DNA from: Epiperipatus broadwayi | Lineage: Eukaryota > Onychophora > Udeonychophora > Euonychophora > Peripatidae | Length of the DNA stretch: 64,000 bases | NCBI GenBank assembly: GCA_028023455.1 | Contig: JAQFVV010000151.1 | Location: forward strand, 1,023,001 to 1,087,000 | Direction of reading: 5' to 3' | Shown: positions 63,605-64,000 of the stretch, piece after piece | Layout of the letters: each line of letters opens with the position of its first letter | Numbering within the stretch: the first letter of the stretch is position 1 | Notes under the pieces: generated by a model | Databases searched by the model: none | Told to the model about the DNA's origin: nothing | The model's input: the letters and a program-made list of their open reading frames with translations, nothing else | Position numbers and translations under genes: made by a program

Positions 63605-64000
63605 AGCAAAGTCCAATATAAAAATACAACTGGCCCTATCTTATCCTTTCAAATTTTGGTACACTTTTCTGAATTTACCAAAGATTTCAATTCTCATACT
63701 AATTCTTGATAATATGCAACAAAAATGAAACAGGTTGACAACTTTTAGAATAGATGTATTTAAACAATATGCATATACTAATATAATGCCAAGAAATAGA
63801 AAGACCATTCAGACAGATGGACACAGAAACTATGTTTTGCTTTTACAAAAAAAAATGGTTCACCTTATACTGTCGCAATAGTAATATTAGATCATCTGCT
63901 TTGTTGTTAACATAAACCAAATCTTGTTATTCATGAAATTAACACTGCTGTAGTTGAACCACCCTGCTTGAGATGGAATTTAAGGAAATTTAATCATACG
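63605..64000. other. Nothing recognised
   Basis: AT-rich sequence to the window edge without supported features. Confidence 0.45.

Overview
The window is AT-rich animal (metazoan) DNA. It has one large gene with GT-AG introns and a dense population of decayed retroelements. The recognisable gene is a kinesin-2 motor subunit of the KIF3B type on the minus strand. Nine internal coding exons, 995 nt in total, run from 53614 down to 3669 and give an uninterrupted motor domain from just after the initiator Met to the start of the '...TLRYA' motif. The initiator ATG lies in an unseen upstream exon (above 53614). The neck, stalk and tail exons lie beyond the window start. Introns range from 82 and 97 nt to about 21 kb. 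The slow-evolving kinesin sequence, long introns, Penelope-like elements and RTE-type LINE debris suggest an invertebrate with a repeat-rich genome, such as a mollusc, chelicerate or cnidarian. I cannot place it more precisely from sequence alone. LAYOUT: 1-3668 is the intron after the last visible exon and holds a BED-finger hAT transposase relic (about 893-1700) and a hammerhead-bearing repeat (2573-2910). 3669-14541 holds exons 9 to 5, with foldback elements and a second hammerhead repeat between them. 14542-24922 is a 10.4-kb intron with a 5'-truncated, twin-inverted Penelope-like element (21254-22888, flanked by a 13-bp direct repeat). Exons 4 and 3 (24923-25228) sit inside a cluster of RTE-like LINE 3' fragments (23056-27440). 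25229-46264 is a 21-kb intron with three more Penelope-like fragments, several foldback elements and a tandem repeat carrying hammerhead-like cores (41740-42610). Exon 2 is at 46265-46389 and exon 1 at 53418-53614. 53615-64000 is the upstream part, with the most striking structure: a tandem dimer of hammerhead-ribozyme repeats followed by an inverted copy (58330-59690). RNA ELEMENTS: three repeat families carry hammerhead or hammerhead-like cores. Family H (five copies) has the full type-I fold, with CUGAUGA, a 5-bp stem II, GAAA, a 2-bp stem III and a matching stem I. It also carries a tRNA-like A/B-box region. Family F has CUGAUGA or CUGACGA with GAAAC and GUC in its better copies. Family S is the 3' end of a Penelope-like lineage, with tRNA-like A/B boxes followed by CTGAAGA...CGAAAC; it also occurs as solo and inverted-pair copies without the ORF. 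Families H and F both show the same topology at one locus: two direct copies (481 or 393 bp apart) and then one inverted copy. Penelope-type GIY-YIG retroelements are present in the same window. This makes a retrozyme-like system (hammerhead-processed RNA copied by Penelope-like machinery) the most interesting hypothesis here. No plausible complete second protein gene was found.
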